From Selenomonas sp. oral taxon 892 str. F0426 (GTDB lineage Bacteria; Bacillota; Negativicutes; Selenomonadales; Selenomonadaceae): a DNA stretch of 64,000 bases. Within the stretch, counting starts at the first letter, position 1; each line of letters starts with the position of its first letter. The stretch lies in assembly GCF_000468035.1 (NCBI RefSeq), contig NZ_KI260523.1, positions 248,001-312,000 on the forward strand. The letters are read 5' to 3'. Below the pieces are notes generated by a model that had not been told where the DNA came from, made no database searches, and saw only the letters and a list, made by a program, of their open reading frames with translations. Shown here one piece after another: positions 17,970 to 28,448 of the stretch. The position numbers and the translations under genes are program-made.

Positions 17970-18532
17970 ATGGTCACCCGGTCTTTCAATTTCTCGAACT
18001 TAGCTGCCCCGATGCCTCGTACCTTCTTAATGTCTTCAATATTTTGAAAAGCACCGTTCGTCTCACGATACTCAACAATACGTGCGGACATGGCTGGTCC
18101 AATCCCAGGCAATTCCTGCAGCTCTTTCTCGTTTGCAGTATTTAGGTTGATCTGTCCTTCGGTATTTTTTCCTGCACTCGCATTTTGCGGGCGCTCACTC
18201 CCGCCGACAACGCGCTCAGGCACACGAACCTGCATCCCATCTTCCAAAAAGGCGGCCATGTTGATGCGGTCAATATCCGCTGTTTCGATGACACCGCCCA
18301 CGGCGTTCACTGCGTCTGCAACGCGCTGCCCCTCTGCAAGGGTAACAAGTCCTGGTTTCTTTACCTCACCCGTCACATAGACAACAATAGAGCGCGGCGT
18401 TTCAGCCCGTTCAGCAGTTCCTTCATCAAGGGCAATTGCTTGCTGCTCCGCATAGTAGCCATACATTGTTCCGCCAAAGGCCGCCAGAACAAGAACGAGC
18501 AGAACTAGGAGGGATTTTTTGAACATGGGCAT
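17966..18532 (-). CDS. comEA: Competence protein ComEA, helix-hairpin-helix DNA receptor
   Basis: A protein of 188 residues. An N-terminal membrane anchor (LLVLLVLVLAAFGGTMYG) precedes a SLBB domain (VYVTGEVKKPGLVTLAEGQRV). A C-terminal double helix-hairpin-helix domain follows (INLNTANEKELQELPGIGP...IKKVRGIGAAKFEKL). In competent bacteria it binds incoming double-stranded DNA outside the inner membrane and hands it to ComEC. GAGGGAG sits 8 nt before the ATG at 18532; an ATG two codons later is also possible. Confidence 0.94.
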   Translation of the reverse strand: MPMFKKSLLVLLVLVLAAFGGTMYGYYAEQQAIALDEGTAERAETPRSIVVYVTGEVKKPGLVTLAEGQRVADAVNAVGGVIETADIDRINMAAFLEDGMQVRVPERVVGGSERPQNASAGKNTEGQINLNTANEKELQELPGIGPAMSARIVEYRETNGAFQNIEDIKKVRGIGAAKFEKLKDRVTI

Positions 18533-18572
18533 ATGACCAACTCCCTCAGCAATACACCACAATCAACCGATG

Positions 18573-19367
18573 CTAGTAGACATTCCTTCCACTGAAGATC
18601 TCAATCATCTCACGCCGGAGACTCGTGCTAATGAGGAGGCGTGTCTTAGGCGGAATCTCGTCGACATCCGTATTAAAGAGATAGTTCTGAAGCTGCGGCT
18701 CCTTGATCAGCATGCGTGTATGAAAAAGACTCGCCTGATAGAGATTAATATCCACGGCATCATACTCATCGAGAGTCTCCTGCTTAATAAACTCCTGGAT
18801 GGAGGTCATCTTGCTGTCCATAAAGAGCTTGCGCCCCTGGAGATCACGTGTGAAGCCGCGTACGCGATAATCCATCGTGATGATATCTGAGTCAAACTGA
18901 CTGATGAGATAGTCGAGCGTCTGCAGCGGCGTAATCTCTCCACAGGTTGCCACGTCAATATCTACACGAAACGTTGCAATGCTCGTATCGGGATGATATT
19001 CGGGATACGTATGTACGGTCACATGACTCTTATCGAGGTGTGCAAGGATTGTCTCAGGCGCAGGCGGCTTCGCATTCACAGGCTTCTTACTGCCAGAGAC
19101 AACCGCCGCCTCTTCTGCAATCAGCATGGTGACACTTGCCCCCTGCGGATCGTAATCCTGTTTGGCAATGTTGAGAATCCGTGCGCCGATCATATCCGTG
19201 ACCTGTGACAGAATCTTCGTGAGACGATCAGAATTGTATTGTTCATCAATATATTTAATATAATCCCGCTGCTCACGTGCTGATTTTGCATAGCAGATAT
19301 CATAGATATTAAAGCTCAACGCCTTTGTGAGGTTGTTAAACCCATATAATTTCAGCTTCCCATCCAA
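18573..19367 (-). CDS. speD: S-adenosylmethionine decarboxylase proenzyme, SpeD type
   Basis: Makes decarboxylated S-adenosylmethionine for spermidine synthesis. [11 protein letters not shown] contains the Lys-Ser bond that self-cleaves to give the pyruvoyl group. [20 protein letters not shown] matches the N-terminus of the E. coli-type enzyme. The start is taken as TTG at 19367, with AAGGAAGGA about 9 nt upstream. This gives 264 residues, the E. coli SpeD length, and avoids an unrelated hydrophobic extension from the ATG at 19424. No speE is in the window. Confidence 0.9.
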   Translation of the reverse strand: MDGKLKLYGFNNLTKALSFNIYDICYAKSAREQRDYIKYIDEQYNSDRLTKILSQVTDMIGARILNIAKQDYDPQGASVTMLIAEEAAVVSGSKKPVNAKPPAPETILAHLDKSHVTVHTYPEYHPDTSIATFRVDIDVATCGEITPLQTLDYLISQFDSDIITMDYRVRGFTRDLQGRKLFMDSKMTSIQEFIKQETLDEYDAVDINLYQASLFHTRMLIKEPQLQNYLFNTDVDEIPPKTRLLISTSLRREMIEIFSGRNVY

Positions 19368-19459
19368 CGCCGGAGTTCCTTCCTTTCTCACAGTGACGAA
19401 TACCATCGCCATCCAAAAAATCATATTCTTTGTTATTTATTATATGTTTTTTGTTATTT

Positions 19460-20794
19460 TTATTTATTTATTTTTGACGGATGATTTTTCTTCCATTCTT
19501 TGATCCAATCAAGCCGCTCTCGAAAACGAGCTTCCATTCCCTGTTCCGTCGGATGATAATAGGTTCTTCCAACGAGAGAATCCGGCAGACACTGCATATT
19601 GGTTATATGTTCCTCTGTATCATGCGCATACTGATAGCCCTTGCCGTAGTCCAGATCCTTCATGAGTCTCGTCGGAGCGTTGCGGATCACAAGCGGCACA
19701 GGCTCTGCCAGCATCTTGCGGGCATCTGCCGCTGCCGCAAGATACGCCGTCTCCATCGCGTTCGACTTCGGTGCAAGGGAGAGATAAACGACCGCCTCCG
19801 TCAGATGCACATTGCACTCCGGAAAGCCGATGTAGTGACATGCCTGGTATGCCGCAACGGCAATCTCAAGTGCCCTCGGATCAGCAAGTCCCACATCCTC
19901 TGCGGCAAAACGCGTCACCCGGCGTGCGACATAGAGCGGGTCTTCTCCCGCCTCAAGCATCCGCGCAAGCCAGTAGACCGCTGCATCGGGGTCTGAGTTG
20001 CGCATGGACTTATGCAGTGCAGAGATGAGATTGTAATGCTCCTCGCCGCTCTTATCGTAGAGGAGAGATTTGCGCAAGATGCACTGTGCCAAATTCTCCT
20101 CCGTCACATAGATCTCTCCATCACGCTCATCTGCGTTCAACACAAGCATCTCGAGCGTAGAGAGTGCACTCCGTGCATCGCCGTTTGCAAAGGCGGCGAC
20201 TGCCGTCAATCCATCCTCGGAGAGATGGATGCGCTGACGGCCAAGCCCTCGCTCGGAGGATATAGCGTGCTGCAGCAGATGTTTGATATCCTCCGTATTG
20301 AGTCCCTGCAGGACAAAGACGCGGCAGCGTGACAGGAGCGCACTGTTGATCTCGAACGACGGATTCTCCGTCGTCGCTCCGATCAATACAATGCTGCCCT
20401 TCTCCACGAATGGCAGAAAGGCATCCTGTTGCGCCTTGTTGAAGCGATGAATCTCATCGACGAAGACAATGATGCGCTCGCCGTATATACGACGGCGATC
20501 TGCCTCCTGCATAACCGTGCGGATGTCCTTGATCCCGCTTGTTACCGCAGAGAAGTTAATGAACTTCGCCTGTGTCCTTGCAGCGATGATCTGTGCCAGT
20601 GTCGTCTTTCCGACGCCGGGCGGTCCCCAGAAGATCATGGACGTAATGCGGTCACTTTCGATGAGGCGTCGCAGCACCTTCCCCTTCCCAAGGAGGTGCT
20701 CCTGCCCGACAAATTCTTCCAGTGTGCGGGGACGGATGCGCTCGGCAAGCGGCTGGTATGCAGCACGTTCAAAGAGGCCGCCCTGTTCGTCCAT
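19460..20794 (-). CDS. rarA: Replication-associated recombination protein A (AAA+ ATPase)
   Basis: RarA/MgsA of 444 residues, a clamp-loader-like ATPase acting at stalled replication forks. Walker A GPPGVGKTT and Walker B IIVFVDEIHRFNKAQQD are in the first 130 residues; GATTENPSFEINSALLSRC is the sensor region. The C-terminal tetramerisation part ends with the typical YYHPTEQGMEARFRERL. AGGAGGTG precedes the start. It has its own promoter and lies after the hslU terminator, at the place where codY stands in Bacillus. Confidence 0.95.
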   Translation of the reverse strand: MDEQGGLFERAAYQPLAERIRPRTLEEFVGQEHLLGKGKVLRRLIESDRITSMIFWGPPGVGKTTLAQIIAARTQAKFINFSAVTSGIKDIRTVMQEADRRRIYGERIIVFVDEIHRFNKAQQDAFLPFVEKGSIVLIGATTENPSFEINSALLSRCRVFVLQGLNTEDIKHLLQHAISSERGLGRQRIHLSEDGLTAVAAFANGDARSALSTLEMLVLNADERDGEIYVTEENLAQCILRKSLLYDKSGEEHYNLISALHKSMRNSDPDAAVYWLARMLEAGEDPLYVARRVTRFAAEDVGLADPRALEIAVAAYQACHYIGFPECNVHLTEAVVYLSLAPKSNAMETAYLAAAADARKMLAEPVPLVIRNAPTRLMKDLDYGKGYQYAHDTEEHITNMQCLPDSLVGRTYYHPTEQGMEARFRERLDWIKEWKKNHPSKINK

Positions 20795-20830
20795 CCCGCC
20801 ACCTCCTATACGCAGATTCTCTCATAATGG

Positions 20831-20859
20831 ATTATCGCATAAAAAGGAGACTTAGGCAA
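20831..20859 (-). promoter_or_regulatory. Promoter of rarA
   Basis: TTGCCT (20854-20859), 17-nt spacer, GATAAT (20831-20836) on the minus strand, 36 bp before the start codon. Confidence 0.6.
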
Positions 20860-20862
20860 CAG

Positions 20863-20894
20863 AAAAAACGGCTTGGACAAATTTCCAAACCGTT
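20863..20894 (-). terminator. Terminator of the dprA-topA-trmFO-hslV-hslU operon
   Basis: Minus-strand 11-bp stem (AACGGTTTGGA/TCCAAGCCGTT with one G-T pair) followed by TTTTTT, 19 bp after the hslU stop. Confidence 0.88.
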
Positions 20895-20913
20895 CTTTTC
20901 CCCCCTCCGCTGT

Positions 20914-22308
20914 TTATAGGATGAAGCGCGATACATCGTGGTCACCCGCAATATGCGCGAGACAGCGGTCGACATAGGCAGTATCGATGACAATCTCCTT
21001 TTCTTCAAGATCCGGAGCATCAAAGGAAAGCTCTTCGAGAAGTTTTTCAAGGAGTGTATAGAGGCGGCGCGCACCGATATCCTCCGTCTGCTCATTGACC
21101 ATCTCCGCAAGTTCAGCAAGCCGTCCAATGGCATCGTCCGCAAAGTGGAGAGAGACACCTTCAACGCCAAGAAGTGCACTGTACTGCTTGATAAGCGCAT
21201 TTTTCGGCTCCGTGAGGATGCGCTCAAAGTCCGCCTTGACAAGAGATTTAAGCTCTACACGGATCGGAAAACGTCCCTGTAACTCCGGAATGAGGTCGGA
21301 GGGTTTCGCTATGTGGAATGCTCCCGCCGCGATGAAGAGGATGTGATCGGTCCTGACGGGACCATACTTCGTCATGACCGTCGATCCCTCGACAATCGGC
21401 AGAATATCGCGCTGTACGCCCTCACGAGAGATATCTGCGCCCGCACTGCGGCCACTCGCAACGGCGACCTTGTCAATTTCATCGAGAAAGACAATGCCAC
21501 TGTACTCAGCGGTATGCACTGCCTCTTCGGCAACGACATCCATATCGATGAGCTTGTCCGCCTCCTCAGCAGTAAAGATCTTGCGCGCCTGATCGACGGT
21601 GACCTTCCGCTTGCGAGGATGCTTCGGCATAAGCTTACCGATCATGGATTGGAGATTGTCGCTCATCCCCTCCAAGGATGATCCCGCAAACATATTGCCT
21701 GCGGGGCGCGCAGACTCCTCGACCTCAATCTCGATTACATCGTTTTCAAGCTCCCCATTTCGCAGACGTTTGCGTACCCACTCACGCCCTGCCTGATACT
21801 TCGGAGGATCCTCCGTCTCTTGCTTCTCCTCTGTATCTGAAGAAAAAATACTGCTGAGAGGATTGACGGACTTCTTAGGCGGTGGAACAAACACATCGAG
21901 AAGGCGTTCCTCTGCATTTTCCGCAGCCTTTTCCTGTACTTCCTCGATCTTTTGCTGACGTACCATGCGTACGGCGGTCTCCACGAGATCGCGCACGATG
22001 GACTCGACATCGCGCCCGACGTAGCCGACCTCCGTAAACTTCGTCGCCTCGACCTTGAGGAACGGCGCACGGACAAGCCGTGCGAGACGGCGCGCAATCT
22101 CGGTCTTGCCGACACCCGTCGAGCCGATCATCAGGATGTTCTTCGGAATGACATCCTCGCGCATCTCATCGTCGAGCCGGCGGCTGCGCCAACGGTTGCG
22201 GAGTGCGATGGCGACAGAGCGCTTTGCCTCATGCTGCCCTACGATGTATTTGTCGAGTTCGGCAACAATCTCGCGCGGCGTCTGTTCGTTGACTCCGATC
22301 TGACTCAT
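20914..22308 (-). CDS. hslU: ATP-dependent protease ATPase subunit HslU (ClpY)
   Basis: AAA+ unfoldase of 464 residues that feeds proteins into HslV. Walker [17 protein letters not shown], pore-loop region [16 protein letters not shown], Walker [12 protein letters not shown] and a variable I-domain at about residues 130-230 are visible. The C-terminus DHDVSRFIL is the tail that docks into HslV. Its start overlaps the hslV stop (ATGA), and GGAGG lies 10 nt upstream. It is the last gene of the operon. Confidence 0.97.
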   Translation of the reverse strand: MSQIGVNEQTPREIVAELDKYIVGQHEAKRSVAIALRNRWRSRRLDDEMREDVIPKNILMIGSTGVGKTEIARRLARLVRAPFLKVEATKFTEVGYVGRDVESIVRDLVETAVRMVRQQKIEEVQEKAAENAEERLLDVFVPPPKKSVNPLSSIFSSDTEEKQETEDPPKYQAGREWVRKRLRNGELENDVIEIEVEESARPAGNMFAGSSLEGMSDNLQSMIGKLMPKHPRKRKVTVDQARKIFTAEEADKLIDMDVVAEEAVHTAEYSGIVFLDEIDKVAVASGRSAGADISREGVQRDILPIVEGSTVMTKYGPVRTDHILFIAAGAFHIAKPSDLIPELQGRFPIRVELKSLVKADFERILTEPKNALIKQYSALLGVEGVSLHFADDAIGRLAELAEMVNEQTEDIGARRLYTLLEKLLEELSFDAPDLEEKEIVIDTAYVDRCLAHIAGDHDVSRFIL

Positions 22309-22844
22309 GATTCCAGTTCCTCCACTGTAATATTATGATTGGTATAGACGCAGATATCCGCCGCAATCGAGAGGGATTCCCTTGCAATCTCAGGGGCATC
22401 CATTTCGCTGTGTGCGACAAGGGCACGCGCTGCAGCAAGGGCAAAGAAGCCGCCCGACCCGATCGCGGTGCAGTCCCCGTCCGGCTCGATGACCTCGCCG
22501 TTGCCTGAGATCATGAGGATGCCGTCCTTGTCCGCAACGAGCAGGAGTGCCTCAAGCTTGCGGAGCACCTTATCCGTGCGCCAATCCTTTGCAAGCTCGA
22601 CGGCGGCGCGCTGCAGATTCCCACCGTAGGATTCGAGCTTCATCTCAAACTTCTCGAACAGCGTGAACGCATCTGCAACGGATCCCGCAAAGCCCGCAAG
22701 AATCTTGCCATGATAAAGTCTGCGTACTTTACGCGCATTTGCCTTCATAATCGCGCGCTCACCGAAGGTGACCTGTCCATCTCCGGCAATCGCAACTTTA
22801 TTCCCCTTTTTGACAGCAACAATGGTTGTTGCATGAAATGTCAT
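22305..22844 (-). CDS. hslV: ATP-dependent protease subunit HslV (ClpQ)
   Basis: Proteasome-like peptidase of 179 residues. The mature chain starts at the catalytic Thr of [10 protein letters not shown] after a five-residue propeptide MTFHA, a layout common in Firmicutes. [17 protein letters not shown] and [20 protein letters not shown] are family signatures. Start and stop overlap trmFO and hslU by 4 bp each, so the three are translationally coupled. With HslU it forms a two-ring protease for misfolded or regulatory proteins. Confidence 0.97.
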   Translation of the reverse strand: MTFHATTIVAVKKGNKVAIAGDGQVTFGERAIMKANARKVRRLYHGKILAGFAGSVADAFTLFEKFEMKLESYGGNLQRAAVELAKDWRTDKVLRKLEALLLVADKDGILMISGNGEVIEPDGDCTAIGSGGFFALAAARALVAHSEMDAPEIARESLSIAADICVYTNHNITVEELES

Positions 22845-24178
22845 ACTCTATGCACTCCATTCATATACGCTGCGCAGAAACGAGCAAGTTCATCCAATGC
22901 ACGCTCTGCCATCATCTTTTTTTTCTCGGGCTTGCGCGTACGTCGTGGAAGGTTCTCTAGGCGAGGCAGAAGCCCGAAGTTGATATTCATGGGCTGAAAA
23001 TGCGCAGGGTCGCATGAGGTGATATAATGCGCGAGTGCCCCGTGACAGGTCATCTGCGGAAATACAAGCACTTCTTTGCCCGCAGCAAGGCGTACGGCGT
23101 TTATGCCCGCCATCAGTCCGGATGCAGCGGACTCGACATAGCCCTCGACCCCCGTCATCTGTCCGGCAAAGAAGAGCCGATCATTCGTCTGCAGCTGAAA
23201 TGTTGGACGCAAATGACGCGGCGCATTCATGAACGTATTCCGGTGCATCACGCCGTAACGCAGAAATTCCGCCTGTGTGAGTCCCGGAATCATCTGAAAG
23301 ACACGCCGCTGCTCCGGCCATTTGAGCCGCGTCTGAAAGCCAACAATGTTGTAGATCGTCCCCTCTGCGTTGTCCTGCCGCAGCTGAACAACGGCATGAG
23401 GACGAACACCTGTCTCGGGATGCTCGAGGCCCATGGGCTTGAGCGGTCCATAAAGCAGGGTGTCCTTTCCGCGCGACGCCATGACCTCGACGGGCATACA
23501 TCCCTCAAAGAAGATCTCTTTCTCAAAATCATGCGTCTCTGCTGTCTCCGCCGTCGTCAGTGCCGTCCAGAACGCCTCATACTGCACCTCATCCATCGGG
23601 CAGTTGATGTACGCTGCCTCGCCCTTCCCATACCGGGAGGCACGATATGCGGCGCTCATATCGATGCTCGCAAAGCTCACGAGAGGAGCGGCAGCATCGT
23701 AGAAATAGAGGGAATCATTGCCGAGCAGACGCGAAACCGCATCGGAGAGAGCGCCGTCGGTCAGCGGCCCCGAAGCGACGATGACAATGGTCTCTTCCGT
23801 GGAGGGAATCTCCGTGATCTCCTCATGATGTACCGTGATGTTCGGATGCTCTTTAATGAGCGTCGTAACATAATCACTGAATTTTGTGCGGTCAACCGCA
23901 AGCGCACCGCCCGCGGGCACGGCAGTCGCATCTGCCGCCCGCATGATGAGAGAGCCAAGACGCCGCATCTCCTCCTTGAGGACGCCGACGGCATTCTCGA
24001 GTCCCGCACCGCGCAGGGAGTTGCTGCACACAAGTTCGGCAAAACCGTCCGTCTTATGTGCCGAAGATCTGCGCAGGGGGCGCATTTCATAGAGTTCCAC
24101 GACGGCACCGGCTTCGGCAGCCTGCCATGCCGCCTCACTTCCGGCAAGCCCCGCACCGATGACAGTGACCTTCTTCAT
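22841..24178 (-). CDS. trmFO: Methylenetetrahydrofolate--tRNA-(uracil-5-)-methyltransferase TrmFO
   Basis: Flavoprotein of 445 residues that methylates U54 of tRNA using methylenetetrahydrofolate. The FAD-binding motif [16 protein letters not shown] is at the N-terminus, followed by [50 protein letters not shown] and the C-terminal MNINFGLLP are typical. It follows topA with ATGA overlap. In many Firmicutes xerC lies between this gene and hslV; here it is absent. Confidence 0.96.
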   Translation of the reverse strand: MKKVTVIGAGLAGSEAAWQAAEAGAVVELYEMRPLRRSSAHKTDGFAELVCSNSLRGAGLENAVGVLKEEMRRLGSLIMRAADATAVPAGGALAVDRTKFSDYVTTLIKEHPNITVHHEEITEIPSTEETIVIVASGPLTDGALSDAVSRLLGNDSLYFYDAAAPLVSFASIDMSAAYRASRYGKGEAAYINCPMDEVQYEAFWTALTTAETAETHDFEKEIFFEGCMPVEVMASRGKDTLLYGPLKPMGLEHPETGVRPHAVVQLRQDNAEGTIYNIVGFQTRLKWPEQRRVFQMIPGLTQAEFLRYGVMHRNTFMNAPRHLRPTFQLQTNDRLFFAGQMTGVEGYVESAASGLMAGINAVRLAAGKEVLVFPQMTCHGALAHYITSCDPAHFQPMNINFGLLPRLENLPRRTRKPEKKKMMAERALDELARFCAAYMNGVHRV

Positions 24179-26460
24179 GAGCGCGTCTCCTTACGACGCG
24201 TATTTTTTTTCTTCGCGGCAGCACCCTTCTCCTCTGCCGGAGTCTCGGCACCCGCCTCTTTCGCCGCCTGCGCACGTTCTTTCTGCCGTGCCAGCTCCTT
24301 TTCGATGGGGCTGCCAACACGCGAGGTACAGGTCTCATTGCTGCAGTAGAGGATGCTGCGACCTGTACGGTAACGATGCTTCTGCATAAACGAATTGCAG
24401 ACCTTGCATTTTTCCTGCTGTGGTTCGTCCCACGTTGTATAGTCACAGTCCGGATACCGATCACAGCCAAAGAAGGCTCGTCCGCGCCGGCTCTTGCGCT
24501 CGACAATCTTGCCGCCGCATTTCGGACAAGCGACCCCCGTATCGCGCAGAAGCGGTTTTGCATTGCGGCAGTCCGGGAACCCGGGACACGCAAGGAATTT
24601 TCCGAAACGGCCCTGCTTGACCACCATCATGCGTCCACATTTATCGCAGGGGATGTCTGTGACCTCGTCTGGAAGATCTACCTCACCGATGACATCCTCT
24701 GCCTGCTTGAGCGTCTCATCAAATGGATCATAGAATTTTCGGAGCAGCACGTTCTTGTCCAGAGAACCATCCGCAACCTCGTCCAATTCCCCTTCCAGAT
24801 TTGCCGTAAACTTCACGTCCACAATGTCCTTGAAATATTCCTCAAGCATATCGGTGACAATGAAGCCAAGCTCTGTGGGGCGGAACTGCTTTTCACGGCG
24901 CTCCACATAGCCGCGCTTCTGAATGGTCTCGATGATGGGCGCGTATGTACTCGGACGACCGATCCCCATCTCCTCCAGCGTCTTGACAATGGAGGCATCG
25001 TTATAGCGCGGCGGCGGTTCCGTAAAGTGCTGTTCCGGCTTCAGTGCATCGAGTACAAGAGTATCGCCTGCTTCGAGCTCCGGGAGCAGCGTATCCTTCT
25101 CCTTCTTTGCGATCTCAGCTCCGACATAGACGGCGGTATAGCCCTTAAACTTCAGTTTTGAACCATGCGCACGCAGCTGGTAGTCCCCTGCTGTGATCTG
25201 TGCTGCGATCGTGTCGTAGACAGCCGCGGACATCTGACTTGCAGCAAAGCGCTGCCAGATGAGCGTATAGAGACGCAGCTGATCACGGTTCAGATACTGT
25301 TCCACGTCACTCGGTGTCCGCAGAATGCTCGTCGGACGGATCGCCTCGTGTGCGTCCTGTGCCTTCTTCCCCATCGCATAGATATTGGGGCGCGTCGGAA
25401 TATAGTCCTTGCCGTACTCCCCGCTGAGATAGCCGCGTGCCTCATCTATGGCGAGATTCGAGATACGCGTTGAGTCGGTTCGCATGTAGGTGATAAGTCC
25501 AGTCGCCCCATGCCGTCCGAGAACGACGCCCTCATAGAGCTGCTGTGCGATCATCATCGTACGGCCGGAGGTAAAGCCCAGCTTGCGAGCGGCATCCTGC
25601 TGAAGCGAGCTCGTGGTAAACGGCGGCGCCGCCTTCTTGCGGCGCTCACTGCGCTTGACCTCCTTGACAGTAAAGCTCTGGCGCTCCAGATCATTCGTCA
25701 GCTTCTTCGTCGCTGCCTCACTGTGCAACGCCAATTTTTTCCCATGAGCATGGGTCACGTCCGCACTGAATGAACTCTTCCCCTTTTTCAGCTTTGCCTC
25801 AACCGTCCAATATTCCTCCGAGCGGAACGCATCGATCTCACGTTCCCGATCACAGATCAGACGTACGGTCACAGACTGCACACGTCCGGCGGAAAGCCCC
25901 TTGCGCACCTTGCGCCAAAGGAGCGGTGAGAGCTTATAGCCCACGATACGGTCGAGCATACGCCGTGCCTGCTGTGCGTCTACTTGCTCCATATGGATGG
26001 GACGAGGATGCTGAACAGCCTCCTCAATCGCAGGCTTTGTGATTTCATGAAAGACAATACGGCAGTTCTCCTTTGGATCAACACCAAGGATGTGTGCCAG
26101 GTGCCAGGCAATCGCCTCACCCTCGCGGTCGGGATCGCTTGCAAGATAGACTTTATCCGCATTCTTGGCCTCTTTTTTGAGCGCACGAATGAGATCTCCC
26201 TTGCCGCGTACATTGATATACTTCGGTAAAAAATCATTGTCAACATCGATGCCGAACTGACTCTTCGGCAGATCGCGCAGATGTCCCATGGACGCGCGAA
26301 CAATGTAGTTCTTTCCAAGATGGCGTTCGATGGTCTTTGCCTTTGCCGGAGACTCCACGATCACCAAAAATTTTTTGGATGTTTTTTTTCCCGATGTTTT
26401 CTCGTTCTTTGTGGATTTCACAGATGCTTTCTTTTTGCGTCCAGATGTTAGCGTAGCCAA
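24175..26460 (-). CDS. topA: DNA topoisomerase I
   Basis: Type IA topoisomerase of 761 residues that relaxes negative supercoils. A Lys-rich N-terminal extension of about 30 residues precedes the Toprim domain ([37 protein letters not shown]). The active-site Tyr is in [14 protein letters not shown]. Three C-terminal zinc-finger repeats begin [16 protein letters not shown] and CKVCNSFM. The TTG at 26460, 8 nt after AAAGGAA and 4 bp past the dprA stop, is the preferred start. An ATG at 26502 would overlap dprA by 38 bp and lacks a clear ribosome binding site. Confidence 0.95.
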   Translation of the reverse strand: MATLTSGRKKKASVKSTKNEKTSGKKTSKKFLVIVESPAKAKTIERHLGKNYIVRASMGHLRDLPKSQFGIDVDNDFLPKYINVRGKGDLIRALKKEAKNADKVYLASDPDREGEAIAWHLAHILGVDPKENCRIVFHEITKPAIEEAVQHPRPIHMEQVDAQQARRMLDRIVGYKLSPLLWRKVRKGLSAGRVQSVTVRLICDREREIDAFRSEEYWTVEAKLKKGKSSFSADVTHAHGKKLALHSEAATKKLTNDLERQSFTVKEVKRSERRKKAAPPFTTSSLQQDAARKLGFTSGRTMMIAQQLYEGVVLGRHGATGLITYMRTDSTRISNLAIDEARGYLSGEYGKDYIPTRPNIYAMGKKAQDAHEAIRPTSILRTPSDVEQYLNRDQLRLYTLIWQRFAASQMSAAVYDTIAAQITAGDYQLRAHGSKLKFKGYTAVYVGAEIAKKEKDTLLPELEAGDTLVLDALKPEQHFTEPPPRYNDASIVKTLEEMGIGRPSTYAPIIETIQKRGYVERREKQFRPTELGFIVTDMLEEYFKDIVDVKFTANLEGELDEVADGSLDKNVLLRKFYDPFDETLKQAEDVIGEVDLPDEVTDIPCDKCGRMMVVKQGRFGKFLACPGFPDCRNAKPLLRDTGVACPKCGGKIVERKSRRGRAFFGCDRYPDCDYTTWDEPQQEKCKVCNSFMQKHRYRTGRSILYCSNETCTSRVGSPIEKELARQKERAQAAKEAGAETPAEEKGAAAKKKNTRRKETRS

Positions 26461-26464
26461 TCCG

Positions 26465-27556
26465 TCAGTTCCTTTCGGCGCGCCGATAGGCGTGCATTTC
26501 ATTCTCTGTAATAATTCCTTTCAGCTGCATTTGGAGCAGGAGCAGCGGGATACTTGCCGCAATGTGCTCGGGCAGGCTGTCCATAATCTCATCCATGCTG
26601 AGTGGATGATCAACGGACAAAACCCGATAGATATGTGCCTCCTCCGGTGTCAGCTGTTCGCGCACGGAGCGCTTGGGCGGTTCGACAAGACGCATCTCCT
26701 CCAAGATCTCCTGCGGTGTCTCCACCAATCGTGCACCCGCGCGGATGAGATTGTGACATCCGCTGCTCTGCGGCGAGTAGATGCTCCCAGGGATTGCGTA
26801 TACGTCCCGCCCCTCGCTGAGTGCCATCTCCGCCGTGATCAGAGAGCCGCTGCGCTTTGCCGCCTCAATCACAAGCGTTCCTTCGGAAAGTCCGCTGATG
26901 ATGCGGTTGCGCGCGGGAAAAAATGCCGGCAGCGGCTGTGTGCCCGGCGCATACTCGGAGACCACAGCGCCCCCCGCCTCGACAATCTGCAAGAGCAGAC
27001 GGCGGTTTTCGGGAGGATATGCAATATCCACACCGCAGCCGAGCACAGCAACTGTCCTGCCTCCGCGCAGCGCACCACGATGTGCGCGCGTATCAATGCC
27101 GCGGGCAGCACCACTCACAATGGTGACACCAGCCGCCGCAATCCGCTCAGCAAACTCCATCGCTGCAGCCTCACCATAGGCGGTAAACTTCCGAGCACCG
27201 ACCATGCCAATGCGGCGTGCATCTGGAATCAGCACGCCACGATGATAGAGCACAAGAGGAGGATCGAAGATCTCACGCAGGATGATTGGATAGGATGCAT
27301 CCTCTATGGTGATGACCTCAATCTCCTGGCGCGCACACTCTTCCGCTATTTGATGCGGCAATGTGTCATTTTTTCTGCAATGCTGCACAAGCGCATCGGC
27401 AAGAGTCTCTGAGAGAGCTCCCTCGTCCCGAAGGGAGCCGATATCCATAGACCAGATTTCCTGTGCAGAAGGTACAGATGCAAGCAGTCGACGCATACGT
27501 ACGCTGCCAATATGGCGACATTGCAGTAGTGCGGCCAGATAATATCGATCCTCCAT
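26465..27556 (-). CDS. dprA: DNA processing protein DprA
   Basis: A protein of 363 residues that loads RecA onto incoming single-stranded DNA during transformation. A short N-terminal SAM-like region (about residues 1-65) precedes the Rossmann fold with MVGARKFTAYG, VSGAARGIDTRAHRGAL and AVLGCGVDIAYPPENR. A C-terminal winged-helix domain starts near LTPEEAHIYRVL. GGGGAG lies upstream of the ATG at 27556. It heads the dprA-topA-trmFO-hslVU operon. Confidence 0.95.
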   Translation of the reverse strand: MEDRYYLAALLQCRHIGSVRMRRLLASVPSAQEIWSMDIGSLRDEGALSETLADALVQHCRKNDTLPHQIAEECARQEIEVITIEDASYPIILREIFDPPLVLYHRGVLIPDARRIGMVGARKFTAYGEAAAMEFAERIAAAGVTIVSGAARGIDTRAHRGALRGGRTVAVLGCGVDIAYPPENRRLLLQIVEAGGAVVSEYAPGTQPLPAFFPARNRIISGLSEGTLVIEAAKRSGSLITAEMALSEGRDVYAIPGSIYSPQSSGCHNLIRAGARLVETPQEILEEMRLVEPPKRSVREQLTPEEAHIYRVLSVDHPLSMDEIMDSLPEHIAASIPLLLLQMQLKGIITENEMHAYRRAERN

Positions 27557-27571
27557 GGCTGTACGCTCCCC

Positions 27572-27600
27572 ATATTACATAAATTCATATCAAATTACAA
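27572..27600 (-). promoter_or_regulatory. Promoter of the dprA-topA-trmFO-hslVU operon
   Basis: TTGTAA (27595-27600), 17-nt spacer, TAATAT (27572-27577) on the minus strand, about 16 bp before the dprA start. Confidence 0.6.
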
Positions 27601-27634
27601 CTAGAAGTAATACTTTTTTATTTAATGTAGGTTT

Positions 27635-27712
27635 TTATCGCGGAAAGAGTTCATCGCCAAATACATAGTATAGCATGAGGAAAATAAGAAGGCAAAGAAA
27701 GAGATCTGACAT
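27635..27712 (-). CDS. Putative 25-residue single-span membrane microprotein
   Basis: A short frame beginning MSDLFLCLLIFLMLYYVFGD and ending ELFPR. TAGGAG sits 6 nt before the ATG, an ideal ribosome binding site, and the first 18 residues after the start are almost all hydrophobic, enough for one membrane helix. It lies directly after the NlpC/P60 terminator and before the dprA promoter. The function is unknown and no family is recognised. Evidence is the start site and composition only; conservation in relatives was not tested. Confidence 0.5.
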   Translation of the reverse strand: MSDLFLCLLIFLMLYYVFGDELFPR

Positions 27713-27725
27713 GGCGTACTCCTAT

Positions 27726-27749
27726 AAAAAAAGAGGGGCAATGCCCCTC
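27726..27749 (-). terminator. Terminator of the NlpC/P60 gene
   Basis: Minus-strand GAGGGGC-ATT-GCCCCTC stem followed by TTTTTTT. Its T run flows directly into the ribosome binding site of the 25-residue frame. Confidence 0.9.
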
Positions 27750-27765
27750 CCCAGATTCTGTATCA

Positions 27766-28428
27766 TCACATAATGCGGCGTGCACCAATGTAACACGCAC
27801 CCCAGTAGCCGCCATACAGATTGTCAATCGCAACACCACGGCTCGACGAAGCATTGATGAAATTCCCGTTGCCGAGATAGATTCCAACATGAGACGGTCC
27901 GTATTCATACGTGGAGAAAAATACGAGATCGCCGGGCACCATCTCCGAAGACGAGATCGGATAGCCCACATCGTACTGCGCATCTGCCGTACGCGGGAGA
28001 TAGATGCCCGCATTGGCAAAGACATAGCGCACAAAGCCGGAACAGTCAAACCCAGATGGCGTCGTGCCGCCGAAGGAGTAAGGTACTCCGATGTACTGCA
28101 TGGAGTCCGAGATCACACGGCGAACAATATAGTTGGAACCGCGGCTGACCTGCGGCATGGATTTTCCAAGAAGTGCCTGATACGTCGAGGGACCTACCAT
28201 CCCATCGACGGCAAGCCCCTGTGCTGCCTGAAACTCCTTCACTGCCTCTGCTGTCGCCGGTCCGAAATCGCCGTCGGCAACAACGTCATAGCCAAAACTG
28301 GAGAGCTGTCCTTGAATCTCAGCTACATCCGTTCCCTGATCGCCAAGCTGGAATGACTCTGCGCTCGCAACTGCTGCGGAGCAGAGAAGCATTGCGGATA
28401 ATGCAAGAATCTTGATTTTCTTTCGCAA
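27766..28428 (-). CDS. NlpC/P60 cell-wall hydrolase with peptidoglycan-binding domain
   Basis: A secreted protein of 220 residues. The signal peptide (ILALSAMLLCSAAVASA) leads to a PG_binding_1 domain (GDQGTDVAEIQGQLSSFGYD...DGDFGPATAEAVKEFQ). A C-terminal NlpC/P60 domain shows the catalytic Cys in GFDCSGFVRYVF, His in GPSHVGIYLG and the following Asn region. It is likely a D,L-endopeptidase that cuts peptidoglycan stem peptides. The TTG at 28428, 7 nt after AAGGAAG, is preferred over GTG at 28446. It is monocistronic, with a strong terminator. Confidence 0.92.
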   Translation of the reverse strand: MRKKIKILALSAMLLCSAAVASAESFQLGDQGTDVAEIQGQLSSFGYDVVADGDFGPATAEAVKEFQAAQGLAVDGMVGPSTYQALLGKSMPQVSRGSNYIVRRVISDSMQYIGVPYSFGGTTPSGFDCSGFVRYVFANAGIYLPRTADAQYDVGYPISSSEMVPGDLVFFSTYEYGPSHVGIYLGNGNFINASSSRGVAIDNLYGGYWGACYIGARRIM

Positions 28429-28448
28429 GCAAACACTTCCTTCCACCT

